Assembly (NCBI GenBank): GCA_003254925.1
Contig: QANZ01029243.1
Location: 29,112-93,111 of the forward strand
Origin: Chamaecrista fasciculata
Lineage: Eukaryota; Streptophyta; Magnoliopsida; Fabales; Fabaceae
DNA: 64,000 nt
Direction of reading: 5' to 3'
The notes under the pieces are model-generated. The model ran no database searches. It had not been told where the DNA came from and saw only the letters and a program-made list of their open reading frames with translations. The translations under genes and the position numbers were made by a program. Positions 34,029 through 47,285 of the stretch are shown here, piece by piece; within the stretch, counting starts at the first letter, position 1, and each line of letters begins with the position of its first letter.

Positions 34029-37000
34029 TCAACCGTTATAGTGTATTTTCTGATTTTGAGAGCTCTGACCCTGAGGCTGTGGCTGGGAAGCCGGCATGTT
34101 CAGAGGCTGTGTGTTGTAGTGAGCAAAAGGTTGTGAATAGAGAGAATTCATCAGGCCCTGTAAAAATAAACCAAACAGCTCACAATTAACAAGATAAAAA
34201 TGAAATTAACTAGTTCCAAAGCAGTACAAAATGTGAAATTATTTCATCAATAAGATCATTCTTCATGTTCAAAAGATTGGCCAGATGAAACTAGAGGAAA
34301 CCTGAGACTGAAGAGGGTTGGCATTGGTGACACCAAATTGACTCTGTGTGGCATCATCTTGCAAGGGATCATTGAAGCCAACCTGAGTGAAAAGGCCTTG
34401 TGATCCATGGCCCATGTAGTCCTGTGAAAAATTAATGGAAACTTAAAACAATGAAAGAGGAACCCAAGTCCAGAAGAAGAATAAAGAAGCTCAGAGCAAC
34501 TTTAGCAACCTGAGACATGAAATCATTTCCAGAACCAAAACGTGAATATCCAGCTTGAGTACCCTGGTTCAAAAAGTTTCCAGGAAATCCACCTTGTGCT
34601 CCTTGTGTAACATAATCAACAGCATATCCACTCTGAGAAGCCTAAAAGATAGAAAATGTGACACATGAATCAAGAAGAGACTACAAGTTCCTGCAGCTTG
34701 ATTTAATTGGAGAAAGACAATATAGGTCTCACGATACACCGGTGACAAACTACAGTAAACATACCTGAGTGGAGAAATCAGTAACATTATAAGGAACATG
34801 AGATCCCTGGCTTTTGAAGTCATCACCCAAGAAATCCTGAAGGTAGTTATTACACAACACAAAATAAGCACCAATGTACACCTAAACAACCTCAAGCTTC
34901 TATTAAGTACTATGGGTACCTGGGACATTCCTGGAACTGAAAACTGATCTCTAAATGATTGGCTTGCCCCTTGGACTGGCATCTGAAATATGCAAGAACA
35001 ATATAGTTAGAATCTGTCCATCAAGAAAATGAGACCAGGGGATGAAGAAATAACATATGATGGCAGAATAAGGAAAGCACATACATTATTGGCAAACCCA
35101 GGCTGAGACAGTGGAGCACCAACAGATGGTTGGCTGTTGGGATTTTCCAGCGCTGGGAAATTAAAGTTAGATCCAAGATTCCCAATAGACTGTTGTGTGC
35201 CTTGCTGGGGTGGGAGATGATTGCCAACCGTGGCACTAGAATTACCTCGTCCAGCACCGAAACCTCGGGTTCCTGGAGGTGGCACATGAGGGACTGCCCC
35301 AACAGGCCCATGTACAGCTCCACGGGTTGGAATTGCATAGGGCTGAGACTGAGGGCCACCATGAAAAGGTGGCAGGGGAACCCGTGGCATAGGATATCCA
35401 GTAGGCTGCACACCAGGTTTGTGGGTTCCATTTGACGGACCAGGAGGCATATAAGATCCTGCAGCTGACATCAGAAGTTTTTGTCCTAAACATCAGAAGC
35501 TCCAGAAGACAGAGGTCATAAATACTTCTAGATAATAAATCACTTGACTCTGAACTATTCTAGATTTTTGTAAGTACTTGAACGGAACCCTAAAACCACA
35601 AAAAAGAAAGGAAAAAAAAAAGACTAGAGAATACAAACCCCTTCCCCGACCAGTCTTCCTATCTGAACTTGGGCCAGAGCCAACTGATCCAAAATTATCA
35701 CTGGCCACAACTCCTGGACCACCACCATAAAAAAGCCTTCTATCATTGTAGATCTGCAATAAAATAAGTTCAACCACAAAATAGATAAGAAATCTTTTTC
35801 TGATAAAGAAAAGCCTCAATATAATAGCACTGCACAGAAGACATTAGCCTGCCTGCCCACAGAGCAGCACATCAGTTAATATTATGCAACCCTGCCCCCT
35901 AGGCCCCTACCTTCTTGGGTTTCTGGAACTGAACCATACTCTGCTTCAAATTATTTAAAGGCCCTTCAACCAAGCACTCATGCTCCTGTTCCAAGGGTAA
36001 AGGAATAAGTTGAACAGAAAAACAAAACAGCATGCTTAAGAAATGAAGATTTGCATAGAGAATGCTCAGAAAAATAGTTTTATGGCCTAAAATGCCTAGT
36101 ACACCGATTTGGTGGACCTTTCTAACAATAAATCATGCAGGAGTTCAAAAGCATTAACAATTCTGAAATTTGAGAAACCTGCACACAGACTACAAAAGCA
36201 CCTCCTGCTGCTGAAAGGCAGGCGCACACTTCATAGTTTATATTAACTAACACCACCACCAGCAAAACCATAAAACATACCTTGTAGTGAGTCAACAAGC
36301 CATTCCACAGAGGCTGCTTGCTAAGAACTTTAGGGTTTCCCAAAATAACAATGCCATATCTAGCTCTAGTCAAAGCAACATTCAGCCTTCGAGGATCATT
36401 CAGGAATCCAATGCCCTAAAGGTATTAAAGTAAACCAACAACCCGTCAAGTTTTACGATATAAAAAGTGGTGAGTTCATACAGAACACAGGTAAGGAAAA
36501 CAGTGACGGTAGAAAGGCTGACTTAACCAACCTGATGCTCATTACTTCTCACACATGACAGAATGATGTAGTCTTTCTCCCTTCCTTGAAAGGAATCAAC
36601 ACTAGCAACCTGGAATGAATAAAATTAATCTAGTAACTATAACCAAGTGGGACATGGATTATAAATCTCACTGGCATCTATATCAAACCTCAATTTCCTT
36701 GTAAAGTTGCTGCCTAAGTGCACCATTTCTTGACATATAGTTTACAATATAAGCTCTTTGCCCCTCATAAGGTGTTATCACTCCAATCTGTTAAACATAA
36801 AACGAAAGTTAACCCAGATGTCAAAATCAACCCATCAGTTAAAATCAAAGAGTCAATATATAGCCCGAATAATACCTGGCTAGGGACTACACCACTCCTT
36901 AAGAAAGTAGTTACAATCTTTTCAACATTTGCGGCCTCAGTTCTATTTAAATATGATGTTCCACTTGCACTTATCTCCTCTTGTCCCATCTATTAGACAA

Positions 37001-40000
37001 TAAAAAAATTATGAGTGTAAATTTCAACCAAAAGGGAGAAACAAAATAAATAAACCAAAGATTTGATATCAACTTCATAAGGGAACATCAAGATTCTCTG
37101 CACTGAATTAGCATACAAATGACTTTTTTTCTGAAAATAAATATAGAGAAGATAGAATATTACAAAAAAGAACAAAAATAAAGGATAAGGGTAACTCTAA
37201 AACCAAAAGAATAACACCCAATCTCCAACTCTGAAGAGCTTGGCAGACCCTATTAAGATCCACCAGAGATGCTCCCTCAAAAAAGCCATTTGCAGAAACC
37301 CATAAGGAGAACCAGAAAAAAACAATTGTATCCCTAAGATTTAGCAGAATGAGCTGCTGAATGAACACTAACATCCCATTATAACCAAAGATCACCACAA
37401 AGTAGCAATGACTGCCCAAACCAGCATATAAACAATTGACAGCTAAACATAAAACAAAAACATTTTGCATGATAAATGCAATTGCAGTACCTGAACATAA
37501 AAAAACATGGGACGATTGGGCACAGGCCAGGGAAAATCAATTCCGGATAATTGCCTTTCATTAACAGTGACTCCATTTTGCAGAGTGCCTTCATAGAAGC
37601 TATTTGAAGGAAATTCTGAGAGAGATGGATGCATACGGTATTGAACCTGATATACAAGAGAATCAAACATGAAAGCTTATTGTAAATTCAGTTAACAATA
37701 AGCCCAAAATCTGCAAAAAGAGAATACATAGCAAAATAGATCCTAATAGTAACTGACCGACCCTTAGTATGACCAAGAATGAAAACAGGTTAGAGATATA
37801 ACATACAAGTAGGATGTTAACCCAAAGAACTCCATTAATAAATAAAAGTGAGAGTAGAACTAGAGCATTTTATTGCATAATGTTAAATCTTGTATAAAGA
37901 AACAATAAAACACAAAAGCCATGTTGGAGGCTTTGAATAAAAAGAAGATATTTGAAAAAACCAATGTGTAGAACAAAGACAAGCCAGACTAGTAGAACTC
38001 GGCAATCAAATTCAATTCATAATGATTTGACCATCAAAACTAGTGAAACAGCCCAAGCTGCAGGAAGCATCTTAAAGCAGTTGCACTTGTAAGCTACTTT
38101 ACAAACAAAGATTCATTACCTGCAATCTAATTGGTTTCACACCAAGTAGGACGAGGCGTTCAAAAAGTGACTGTGCAAGCCCTGCACGAGCAGCTTTCTT
38201 GCACATAATGACTGGACCAAGCTGACAGTGGTCACCAACAAGAACAACCTAGATGGAAATTACCAGTTAGAAACATTAACAAAGAGTGTGCAACATGCAC
38301 GGATTTGAACTTCAAATACCTGCTTGACCCCAAGAACCAAAGGAATAAGGCATTCAGGTTCTGTTGCCTGAGTAGACTCATCAATAAGCACCTAACAACA
38401 GTTATCAAGATTGTAAGCATCTAACATGAGATATCAATTAAAATTTGCACATAACATACATTCCAACCTGACGGAACCTAAAGTTTGCCAGCCGAGGGTC
38501 TCCAGCACCAACACAAGTGCAGCAGATCACATCAGCACTCTGAGAAATCTCCCTCTCTGTTGCTCGCTTAAGTGCTTTATACTTTTTCTCATCACTGCTG
38601 GAAAGTTCTCCTATTGATATGTTTGAAAAAAAAGTCATATAAGGAGAGTACTATGCTTATCTCGGAACTGAAGCAAATTACAAGCAAGAGAACCATACAT
38701 AAAACTCCATCACTATAAGTTCACCCCACAAACAGAAGAGCTTTCTCGTTAGTTGTCTCAACAGATAAGGTAACTATGACACAAATTATTGAAAGAATTT
38801 TGTGCTCATGGTAAATAGTAATGTAAACATCACAAAACACAAGGAAATAGTACTATAAAGAAAAAAAAAGGTAGAGGTTAAAGGGTCAACCGAGCAAGCA
38901 AGTTTAATTATGGTATCAAGTAAAAGAAAGCAGCAAACCACAACTGAACCTATTATCCACGTAGCTTATAACAAAGAATAAAAACAGCTCAAACCTTGTT
39001 CATCTTTCAGTTGTTGTAACTTGTGGAGTTCACTCTTATCAGATGTGTCAAGATTTCGAACCTGCAATAATCACCATTCACAAGCATCATGCTGAAAGGA
39101 TCATGCAAGAGCAAAAGCATACTGGGAAAACCATAAAAATAAAACCCAAAAAACTTTACATATAATGGAAATTTAACCTGATAATGAAGTGTCAAGTGCT
39201 CAACAGGAGAACTCACAGCTTCCCTTGACTTTGCACAAAGCCTAACAACCTTAAATTACAGAAACATGAATCACAAAGAGATTAGAAAAGGCAGAAGTGG
39301 CCATCTAAATAACTGAGAGGTAATTAGTTTATCTAAACTAGCTGTTTGGAAAATATTATAGACATAAAGATCACCACTATATTTGCACATGATAAACTAA
39401 CTTCAAATCACAAGAAGCACCAATTATACCTTCAATCCAGTAGCACTTATCTTTTCAGCCAGCTGATCTACAGCCACATTACTAGGTGCACAAACTAGAA
39501 CCTAAAATTTGAATGGCACAAGAGAACAAAGATAAATTCATGACAGACGTAAGAGAGAAAAGCAAATGATCTAGAAATAAGTTTAAGTAATGCACCTGTC
39601 CCTGGCCTTGTTTTGCCATGTGATATACGATTGCAGCAGAAGTTACAGTCTTACCAGTTCCAGGAGGACCTTGGATCAAACTAATAGGCCTCTGAAGAAC
39701 ACTCTTAACTGCAAAAACCTACAAAATTATAAGATCAGTTCACACTCAGAACAGGGCAACTTAATAGAGATTCATAGGCAAAACAAGATAATGGAACTAA
39801 GTCAAAAAGCATATAAACTTTCTCAAAATTGTCATAGATAATGGGACAAAATAATAGCAAACATCTTTTCAAGAAAAAATTCACCAGGAATGAGATAAAA
39901 GATCTGTGAAAACATACTTGAGATGCATTGAGCTCCGGAAGCCCAGGTGCACCAAAGCGACGAGGCAACGTATTACGCACCATCTGAACCTCAACTTCAT

Positions 40001-43000
40001 GACCCAATAAGTGATGGTAAATATACCTGTAAGACAATATTTACAATAATTTCAAGAACCAAATTGCAAAAGTCAAATATCATGTCAGACAATCAATATA
40101 TCTATACTGAGATCCTAAAATAAGTCAAGACAACATAAACCTGCCACAGTGCCACTCCCTCTCACATTATAGGTTAGGATCTCCCTTGCATTACATATTT
40201 TCCACTTAATTTTCATGTTTATATCTATCTCCAGGTATAAAAGATTACTCAGTTCAAACTTCAAACCTAGCCCTCAGAACATTTCATGACTGGATTGATG
40301 TGGTATATGAACTAATATATGTTTATGTATTAACTACCAATTCCTAATTAAACTCTAATTACTAGCAACTTCATGGAACCACAGATCTTCTCTTGGCCAC
40401 TGATATTGTATGTAAGTTCAATTAAAATTATATCCCAAGCATCCCAATCTTCAATCCATGAGGAATAAGTAACACAAGGAAAGGAAAAATGGGAAGATGG
40501 GGAGTAAAGAATATACATAGGTAGATATTACAAACAAATGTAAACAAACATCACTTGGATGCTAGAACCAGCTTACCCGCTTACGCTTGTCTCATCCACA
40601 GCAAAAGTCTTCATAGCTCCCTGCATCCTGTCAAAGCTCGTACTCTTCCAGACAAAATCAACACTGAAACCATGGTTTACATCAACTGGAACCCCCTGTG
40701 CATACAACTCGAGAATTAACCACGAGGCACAAATAAAGAATTTCATGACACGGATCTAGAATACTGAGGTTTGAGTTACCTGACTTGCACGAAGCTCAAG
40801 AGCAACTTCTTCTTGTGCAGTTAGCTTAATCTGAAAATAGAATTTAAAAATATTACACAGCAATAAATTGAATCACTGAAGTATAAAAAACCTTGTGCAG
40901 ATCGACTAAAAGCAGATTTAAGCAAGAACACACATATCTGCAATTCTGCGTTGAAAATTGCCATGCTAATATGTGCATAATTATCAGAATTCGGGGGATC
41001 ATTTTGTAATTTACATGCATCAATTGATATAAGACCCATCGAACTAGAAAGTTTAGAGCAATTATATTTCAGACAACATTTAGAACGCCAGAAGAACATG
41101 CAACTACTGGAATAGATGCCCAATGACCCAATTTTTTAGACTGTCCATTTCTGATGCAGCAACAGACACATGAAATATTGGATCCGCAACACTGATAAAC
41201 ACACATTACACAAATTACTCACTGATGTGAGTGTCAGAATAGATGTGTCCATAATATATCTTAGTAGTTAGTCCCATACCACATGCCCCACTGACTGCCA
41301 TGCCGGATGTGCAGCATCTCCAGAATAACGCAATCGTAATTCATCGCCAGGTACAAGACGCAACTCATTATCTTCCTACACAAGGACATAACATATATTA
41401 ATTTAGAATGAATAAAGGATAAAGAAAATAGCATTCAGGACAAACTATGAAATAGATAAGCAAACAACGTAAATAATATAAGAAAACATTGCAAATAATA
41501 ATGAAAGACAGAGCACCTTTGGGAATACAAAGTATGCAACGCGCTTCTTATTAAGACCAATATCCCATCGAATTGTAACATTGTCCTTGCTTTGAGATTC
41601 TTTCATCATCTACAACAATAGAGTAAGCATAAGACATCAGTGAACACCTTACAAAAGAAGGGGCCAAATTGCAACCAAGCACCTTTTTATGTTGACCTCT
41701 GGGAGTATCCAAAAGTTCACGGACAGAAATGTATAATTAGACTTTATAAGAATGCTAACAAATGAACAAAATGAAAATAGCTACCTTATCATAATCAGCT
41801 TCAAGCTTAATGAGCGGTGCAAAAACATTTTGATACTGGAAAGGCAAATAAAATAAATTACATATTAGGCAAAACACGAGTGAACCATAGAAGTTTTGAA
41901 ATATTCCTCATTCTATGAATGTAAAAAGTTAATTAGCCATCACAAGCACCTGATATGCATCTTCATATTTTAATGCCACAGGCTGAGGTTCATCATCTAC
42001 ACCAGGTTTCTCAAGGTCCTCCAGAGAAGCATCAGGATTTGTTTTCCAAAGCTCTTCCACCTTATTAATTTGCTGAGCACTTATCTGGCGTGCCCTCAAC
42101 TGCTCCTGTTCAGATGGGATCTGCAAAAGGATACATTGTAGCAAAGACCCTCAATATATGTGTGTACGTAATATATATCCATTAGAGAGGAAAGAAATTT
42201 GACCTTGACTAGCCACTGCAAGAAACACCTATCGTCAATCAAAGGACACCACTGACTGAGATCCCAATTCATATCTTTCAATGCATTGACACTCAAGCAA
42301 GGTTCACGACATAGAAGAACTACTACACTTTCAGTTTTGGCAGAAATAAATCCAAGCAAAAACACATTACGACATCCACAGTTGTAGCATTCCAGAATTG
42401 TTTCTCCCAAAGGACTGTCTTTGTGAAGACATACTTCCTTGTGTTTTGCTCGAACCTACAGGCAGAAGAAAGTGACTAGTAATGATAATTGCATCCACAA
42501 AATTCAATATAAATTTAAGCTTGGCACAGATGGACAAATACATTTGCTTTTCAGCTTGTAGCATGATAAGCGATGTACAGGACTAAGTAGTTCCATATAT
42601 ATACACAAACAAGATGTAACCACTTTTTTTAAGGGGGTGGGGAGAAGTGCCCGTTTAATTGAGAAGCCAGCATACAAGCCTGAATGACATGCAACATACT
42701 GTCGCAAATTCATTTTTGGCAAACTTCATTTGAGAGGGGGGAGGAACGCATTGTCATAAAAAAGTATTACGAACAAATTTTGAAACAATTAGACAGTGGA
42801 AAATTGAGCTCTCTATACAATAACCTTTTAAAAAGAACAAAAAACAAAAGAAAACATAAAATAAGTCACTTCATAGAAAAACTGGCCATCCATGTTATTT
42901 TACAGTGATCTTATCATCTTAATAATGGTCACAAAAGAATGGCCGTGACGAAATTAGAATAACTGTGTCAAAAATGATCTAATCCTTTTTTTTTGCACCC

Positions 43001-44365
43001 AAGGGTTTCCCAAGTCAAATTTGAGACTAGTCCCTTGTCGAGCTGAAGAACCAAAGTATGGTTAAAATCTTATTCTTCCAAGTACTGTGCTTTGAAACGT
43101 GCTCCCCACCTCATGGGATGAAGCAGCTATCACCCTAACCAACAGCTTATCAGTAATCCAATAACAAAAAATATATAACAAAGTTATTCAAGTATCAAGA
43201 GAAATCAAATTCTAGTGCCCTGATTGATTGAATCAATCTCCATGCCGGAAAAATCAACAGTCAACACAATTAATAGTTAGCAAAGGAGAAGACCCCAGTT
43301 GTTTCTTTTCCTTAGTTTGTAAGGTAATAGTTCTGGAATCTATTCACAACAAAACACCTGTGATATCTCTGTCTCAAGAATTAAATAAGAATAATCGAGA
43401 ATTTTTTTTTTCTTTCACTTAATCCATTCTTCTTTGTTATAGGAACAAATGAATTTTATAAAGGAGAAAAGAGAGCAATACACTTACTCAGTCATTCTTA
43501 CTTAAAGACTATATTTATTTTATCAAAATAGAACGTCGCATTATACATTGATCCATACGGTGATTCCACATTCCTTCCACGCAGAAGTGCAATCAATTTT
43601 TTTGCAAGGGTACCTACTCCTCTTCTTTGGTAACTTTCTACTCACTTAAAAAGGAAATTTATCAGAAACTCTTCGCCATAGGTCATACCATATATCCCGA
43701 ATTCACGGCGATAATAACTAATTAACATCATAACATAGCGCAACCCTCTAAATTTCTCAGTAGCCAAGTCTACCACTAAACCAAATACAAACAACCAAAC
43801 AAAAAGGGTCCACCATTGTTACGTTGTGACAACTCACCAGGTGATTTACGATATGTGAACCCGACGTGTTCCCCCGTGAGTTACAGAACCATTTGCGACA
43901 CGAAGGCACATTACACCTCACAACACATGCTGGGTTGGATACCCCACAATACCGGCAAGCATGTTCGGTGAAATCTCCTTTACCAAATTCGTAATTATCA
44001 TCGTCTCCAGTGTCCTCAAAATTCAACCCACTCATTCCAGCAGCTAGGGCGTCAACCATCTGGCTGTTACCACTGCTGCCCGACCCGGTTGCCCGGGTTT
44101 TGGTGGCGCTTCCTGGAGCTGCTGAAACGGGCGACGCATCGGACTGGTGATCAGAACCCGCGCCACCTCCACCACCACCACGTTCCGTCGGGTCAACAAG
44201 CGAATCGGAAGGAGTCGGCCACGAAACCGGCGATCTAATTGGGTCATGGAACTCCGGATAGTCAAAATCCTCACCCTGAGTGTTGAATTCGAGGAAAGTG
44301 TATGCGTCGTTCCCAGTGTCGGGTTGGGAAGCGGTCTCGAATAGATTGTTCTGCTGCGAGTCCAT
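34029..44365 (-). CDS. UPF1: Regulator of nonsense transcripts 1 (UPF1 RNA helicase)
   Basis: Superfamily 1 ATP-dependent RNA helicase, core factor of cytoplasmic nonsense-mediated mRNA decay, partner of UPF2 and the release factors. Exons: 44365-43838, 42455-42204, 42120-41950, 41835-41785, 41609-41517, 41375-41280, 40830-40780, 40695-40577, 40026-39918, 39718-39596, 39501-39430, 39249-39178, 39061-38995, 38610-38468, 38391-38320, 38248-38120, 37646-37491, 36989-36876, 36787-36689, 36609-36532, 36415-36281, 35985-35911, 35753-35639, 35458-35085, 34982-34920, 34836-34765, 34641-34510, 34421-34302, 34157-34029. The 3,810 nt give 1,269 residues, close to the 1,254 I recall for Arabidopsis. Gly-rich N terminus; Cys/His zinc domain from ~135 (HACRYCG) to ~290; Walker A GPPGTGKT 507-514; motif II DEST 653-656; motif [11 protein letters not shown]; a Gly/Pro/Gln-rich tail with several SQ sites, the kind phosphorylated in this family. 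Intron 1 (1.4 kb) has no recognised content. Confidence 0.97.
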
Positions 44366-44388
44366 CGTGTATGTGTGTAGCCGAAATT

Positions 44389-44458
44389 CTACAATTGAAA
44401 TTTATGCGATCTTCGGAATAACAATTGAATTGATGGGGTTAGGGTTTTACGATAGTAC
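44389..44458 (-). other. Probable intron in the UPF1 5' leader
   Basis: On the minus strand GAAGGAG is followed by GTACTATCG (donor, 44458) and, 70 nt on, CAATTGTAG (acceptor, 44389) just before the short leader and start codon at 44365. Both ends are acceptable plant splice sites and the stretch is AT-rich. Without transcript data it may equally be retained leader. Confidence 0.4.
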
Positions 44459-44497
44459 CTCCTTCGTTTGGTTCCTGAAGAATGATAGGAGTTATAA

Positions 44498-44512
44498 TTA
44501 GGGTTAGGGTTT
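44498..44512 (-). promoter_or_regulatory. Double telo-box in the UPF1 leader/promoter
   Basis: AAACCCTAACCCTAA on the minus strand. Telo-box motifs of this type are known near the transcription start of plant translation and cell-growth genes. A second, single copy (AAACCCTAA) lies at 44439-44447 inside the probable leader intron. They sit 75-150 nt upstream of the UPF1 start codon. Confidence 0.6.
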
Positions 44513-44732
44513 GGTGCAAAGAACGAAGAGAAGAGGAGGTTTGTAAGGGAGAAAACTCATAGTAAAAATAAGGGATGAACGTATTCGCTTGTGTCAGTGT
44601 ACATACGTCATGAAGGATATACACGCACGCGCTACACTAACTATTTCGAAAGAAAGAAATGGAGACGTGGCATGTGCCTTAATAATCTAGTGTGACCTAA
44701 CATATCCATGTCATCATTTGATAAGTGGGAAC

Positions 44733-44824
44733 GGATCCCCTGTCGTACCGCAAGGCGTGCGGTGCGGCAGGGGCCAATAAAATTGCGCCATGTGTTGCAC
44801 GTCCTGCGGTACGACAGGGGATCC
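44733..44824. repeat. GC-rich palindrome upstream of UPF1
   Basis: GGATCCCCTGTCGTACCGCA (44733 on) and its inverse, TGCGGTACGACAGGGGATCC (to 44824), are exact. Similarity continues for about eight more bases with two differences, leaving a loop of about 36 bp. Base composition is far more GC-rich than its surroundings. TGATAAG occurs at both 44719-44725 and 44832-44838, which might be a decayed target duplication. Confidence 0.8.
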
Positions 44825-44926
44825 AAAGCCCTGATAAGCTGTGACATTTTCTTTTTCCAATATAAATGTGACATAGTATGTGATGATTGTGATCAACAAA
44901 TCAATGAAGTGAAACTGTATTATTGG

Positions 44927-45295
44927 TATTTTTGAAATATGTAATTATTTTTAGGTGTATTCTTAATATTTTTTTTAGTTAATTATATCTCAAAATATAA
45001 GGTGAGTTTCATATTCAATTATAATTATATAATTTTTTTTAATTAATTATACTCTTAATGTTTTATATTTGAGTCAATTGTACCTCTAAATATTTTTCAA
45101 CTTAGCGGTATAATTGACAAAAATAATTTGAGGGTGCACCTTATAAAAAAAAATAATTAGGGGTATAATTAACTCCAAAAACTTTAAGAGCATAACTTAA
45201 AAATTGATTCCATACTTTTGTGATATAATTAACAAAAGAAAATTTAAGAATGCAACTGAAAATGATTGTATATTTTGAATTCAATACTTTTGCCA
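44927..45295. mobile_element. Degraded relative of the GGCAAAAGTA foldback family
   Basis: The right end, AATACTTTTGCC, matches the terminus of the element at 27512-27775. The interior repeats its units (GTCAATTGTACC, GGTATAATTGACAAAAA) in both orientations. The left end is poorly preserved and no duplication is visible. Old copy. Confidence 0.4.
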
Positions 45296-46132
45296 AAAAT
45301 ATATTGATGTAATGTGCCACGTCACATGCTCAATGCCACATCTCATAAAAGATTGAGCCACATCATCTATGCAGATGTAACAAGTGCCACATCATACATA
45401 AACGGCTTGGCGGCAATAGATTGTGAGATAAAGAATTGTCCTAGTATGGTGGTTCACTAAACTCTTCTTTTCTCCCATTTGTCCTTTATTTTGCTTGCTG
45501 ATTCACACTCAGTGTGGGCTCCTGTTTAATCCGTATTATTTTTTTTCTCTCTCTTATTCTTTTGGGCTTGGGCCTTCCCTTTCACCATAACATACATTCA
45601 CTTTTTGGTTTCAAAACCAATTGAACTCAAATTGAACTCAAATAATAAAAATTTAAAGCACCTTAGACATTCTGGTTGAAATGAAAACTAGTGATATGAG
45701 GTAACATGATTCGAACAAAAAAACTGGATTGCTCTTGTCATCGTTTCATAATCGTTTTTGTTTGATCCATTAAAAATGGTAAACCAATGATAATCCAATA
45801 TTTTTAGATTTTTATGTTTTATCTTTAAAACAAATTAAATGAGATATTCAACTTTATAATAGAGTTACTTATTCTTTTATCTTCCAAAATAGAAAAGTAA
45901 TTTCAAATCATCGTTTTTCATATATGCAAACGTAAAAAATTTTATGTAGACTCGTAAAAAAAATGTACCTGTTTAACTCATCAAATATATCGGTAATCAA
46001 ATATATTAAGTTAGAATTTTATTCAACCAATTTAACTCACCTATTTTGTAAGTTAGGTCTGTTGAAGTCTTACATTGCTTGATTAAAAGGCTTTCTAACT
46101 CTCTTCTTTAAGAGCTCTTTTGAGATAAGTTA

Positions 46133-47077
46133 GGGTGCGTTTGGATTGACTTAAAAGATAAGTACTTTTTTTCTCCAACTTTTAAAATTAGAGCTTTTAT
46201 TTAAAAAATAAGCTATATGTATAATGAAAAAGCACTTTTTAAAATATAAATTGTGTTTGGATATAAGTTTATAAAAGTACTTTTGATATGTGAAATTTAT
46301 CAAAACTAGAAATATGTAAAATTTACAAAAATTATAAGTATGAATGAATTGAGTTGAATAATGAAGAAAACCATAAATTTGTACACTTGTCTTTGGTAGA
46401 ACTGAGTAATCTCATTAAAAGATAGAATAGTCCATGAAAAAAAAAAGTACATAAAAAAAAATATAGAAAATCAAATGGACTGATTAAGAAATTAAAAGAA
46501 TAAATGGGGGCCAAATTGGAAAATTGATTAGATTAGGAATCTGTACCCTAGGTCATTTGGTCTTTTCGTTTTCCTAGGTATTCTTGTATCAAAAGTTGGC
46601 ATCCATAAAAAGGTGAAGACAGCAATGGAGGTGGGGAAGTGAAGATGGTAAGAATTGAGTTGATGAAATAATAGATTAAACAAATATGCACAGTGTTTAT
46701 CNTGTTTACCGAAAAAAAAAAAAAAACTAATATGCACAGCAAGAAAGAAAATGGTCTACTGTTGAAGGGATATTTTCTGGATGTCACAGTGATTTTGAAG
46801 AATAAGAGGGTAGAAGATGGAATTTTCAAAGTTAAATGAGGATATTTTTGTCTAACAAACTAATATGCACAGTTTCTCAGTCATTTAAAATACCTCTACG
46901 GCATGAGCTTTTTTAAGAAGCTGAAAAAACTGACTTTAAAAAAAAGCACGATTTCCGCTTTTTCTTAACTTCCGCTTTTTTTCTAAAAGTTTAACCAAAC
47001 GCTTATAAAATATGCAAAAAGCACTTAAATTTAAAATTTAAGTGCTTCTTAATGAAATTAAGCCAATCCAAACGCAC
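46133..47077. mobile_element. Terminal-inverted-repeat DNA transposon, non-autonomous (945 bp)
   Basis: Left end GGGTGCGTTTGGATTGACTTAA and right end TTAAGCCAATCCAAACGCAC are inverse complements apart from the first two bases and one internal position. TAAGTTA flanks both sides exactly (46126-46132 and 47078-47084). Subterminal AAGCACTT/AAGTGCTT blocks are also inverted. The superfamily is open: the 7-bp (perhaps imperfect 8-bp) duplication suggests hAT, while the GTTTGG ends recall PIF/Harbinger. One N at 46702. Three ATATGCACAG repeats occur in the core. No transposase frame. Confidence 0.7.
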
Positions 47078-47285
47078 TAAGTTAATTTTGAGGAGTTGAT
47101 GGGCTAATCAAGCTACCTACATAAGAGGCGCAATTTGATTGAAGGTTCAAATTAAAGTTTGAGCCCAATAGGCAAATGAAAATAGGAGCATGGGTCGTTT
47201 CGTTTCATTTGGAGCGCCGAATAATTTAGGTCAGAATTGCTTATGTTATATATGCCAAGTGAAGACAGGAGTTACGGAAATTAAA

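Noticed and set aside
42600-43500. Frames inside UPF1 intron 1
   Set aside because: Short, AT-driven and without similarity to known domains; the intron boundaries are fixed by the conserved protein on both sides.
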